45,288 nt of DNA from CAYSGL01 sp964520985 (lineage in GTDB: Bacteria; Pseudomonadota; Alphaproteobacteria; Micavibrionales; Micavibrionaceae), in NCBI GenBank assembly GCA_964520985.1, contig CAZFPB010000009.1, positions 1 through 45,288 of the forward strand. Reading direction: 5' to 3'. The position numbers were made by a program, and so were the translations under genes. Shown in pieces: positions 45,168 to 45,288 of the stretch (position 1 is its first letter; every line of letters starts with the position of its first letter). The notes under the pieces are model-generated. The model did not search any database, was not told where the DNA came from, and saw nothing but the letters and a program-made list of their open reading frames with translations.

Positions 45168-45201
45168 CCGGTCTTAGCTCTCCGAAGAAAAGGAACGTCC
45201 A

Positions 45202-45288
45202 ATGAAAGCCTTCGTCGCTGCGGCGGTTGCGGGTGTTGCTGGCGTGGCTGTCGCCCTGCCTTGGGAGAACATCGTGTCCGAACGGACC
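45202..45288 (+). CDS. Small membrane protein, 5' part (continues at position 1)
   Basis: ATG at 45202 begins MKAFVAAAVAGVAGVAVALPWENIVSERT; the window ends inside the gene. The remaining codons are at the other end of the window, after the 55-bp repeat. See the entry at 1-142 for the whole 57-aa protein. AAGGAACG (45190-45197) is its ribosome binding site, and the promoter candidate at 45139 lies just upstream. Confidence 0.75.
   Translation, partial: MKAFVAAAVAGVAGVAVALPWENIVSERT
45234..45288 (+). repeat. 55-bp terminal direct repeat (copy at 1-55): circular assembly join
   Basis: Bases 45234-45288 are identical to bases 1-55. A 55-base overlap is a usual assembly k-mer length, and an open reading frame runs through it, so it is most likely an artefact of a circular contig and not a biological terminal repeat. 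The unique genome is 45,233 bp. Confidence 0.9.

Noticed and set aside
45234..45288. Biological direct terminal repeat
   Set aside because: Exactly 55 bp and inside a gene; better explained as the assembler's k-mer overlap of a circular contig.

Overview
The window is the complete genome of a tailed phage, linearised by assembly. The first 55 bases (1-55) are repeated exactly as the last 55 (45234-45288), and one small gene runs across the join, so the real molecule is a circle, or a circularly permuted or redundant linear genome, of 45,233 bp. It is GC-rich, tightly packed, and most neighbouring genes overlap by ATGA, GTGA, TTGA or TAATG junctions. The head and tail genes are of siphovirus type: HK97-type terminase, portal, S49 protease and capsid, gp6/gp7/gp10-like connectors, tail tube, tape measure, then DUF2460, DUF2163 and hub proteins of the gene-transfer-agent (GTA) kind and a DUF2793 fibre. 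That tail tip points to an alphaproteobacterial host (inference). I see no integrase, excisionase or CI-like repressor, so a lytic life style is more likely. I see no tRNA genes and no CRISPR array.

Layout. (1) 45202 through the join to 1009: small membrane or secreted proteins, probably the lysis region, followed by a calcineurin-like phosphoesterase (1017-2276). (2) 2415-4209: two Cys-rich MazG/DUF5664-like nucleotide pyrophosphohydrolases and a C5-cytosine DNA methyltransferase, which carries a second long reading frame (3518-4189) with its own ribosome binding site. (3) 4292-5537: small unknown genes. (4) 5524-14361, minus strand: replication and recombination (family-B-like DNA polymerase, DUF2815 ssDNA-binding protein, DUF2800 nuclease, VRR-NUC nuclease, superfamily II helicase) with many tiny coupled genes. 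(5) 14469-17323, plus strand: an unknown helical-repeat protein and a primase-helicase, followed by iteron-like repeats around a perfect 20-bp palindrome. (6) 17600-21098: small early genes including an HNH nuclease, an AT-rich block of nested inverted repeats (18883-18993) and a lone minus-strand gene. (7) 21205-27746: packaging and head. (8) 27836-32339: six genes for glycan or SAM chemistry set inside the morphogenesis operon, including a GT-D/methyltransferase fusion. (9) 32336-45061: connectors, tail and fibre.

How it works together. The minus-strand module and the primase-helicase would replicate the DNA from one of two candidate origin regions (17329-17470 or 18883-18993). The pyrophosphohydrolases and methyltransferase probably shape the nucleotide pool and protect the DNA. 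The late plus-strand genes build the virion, and the inserted glycosyltransferase block may decorate it or change the host envelope. Four intrinsic terminators end within about 25 nt of the next start codon, which suggests readthrough or antitermination. No recognisable endolysin or NlpC/P60 tail peptidase was found.
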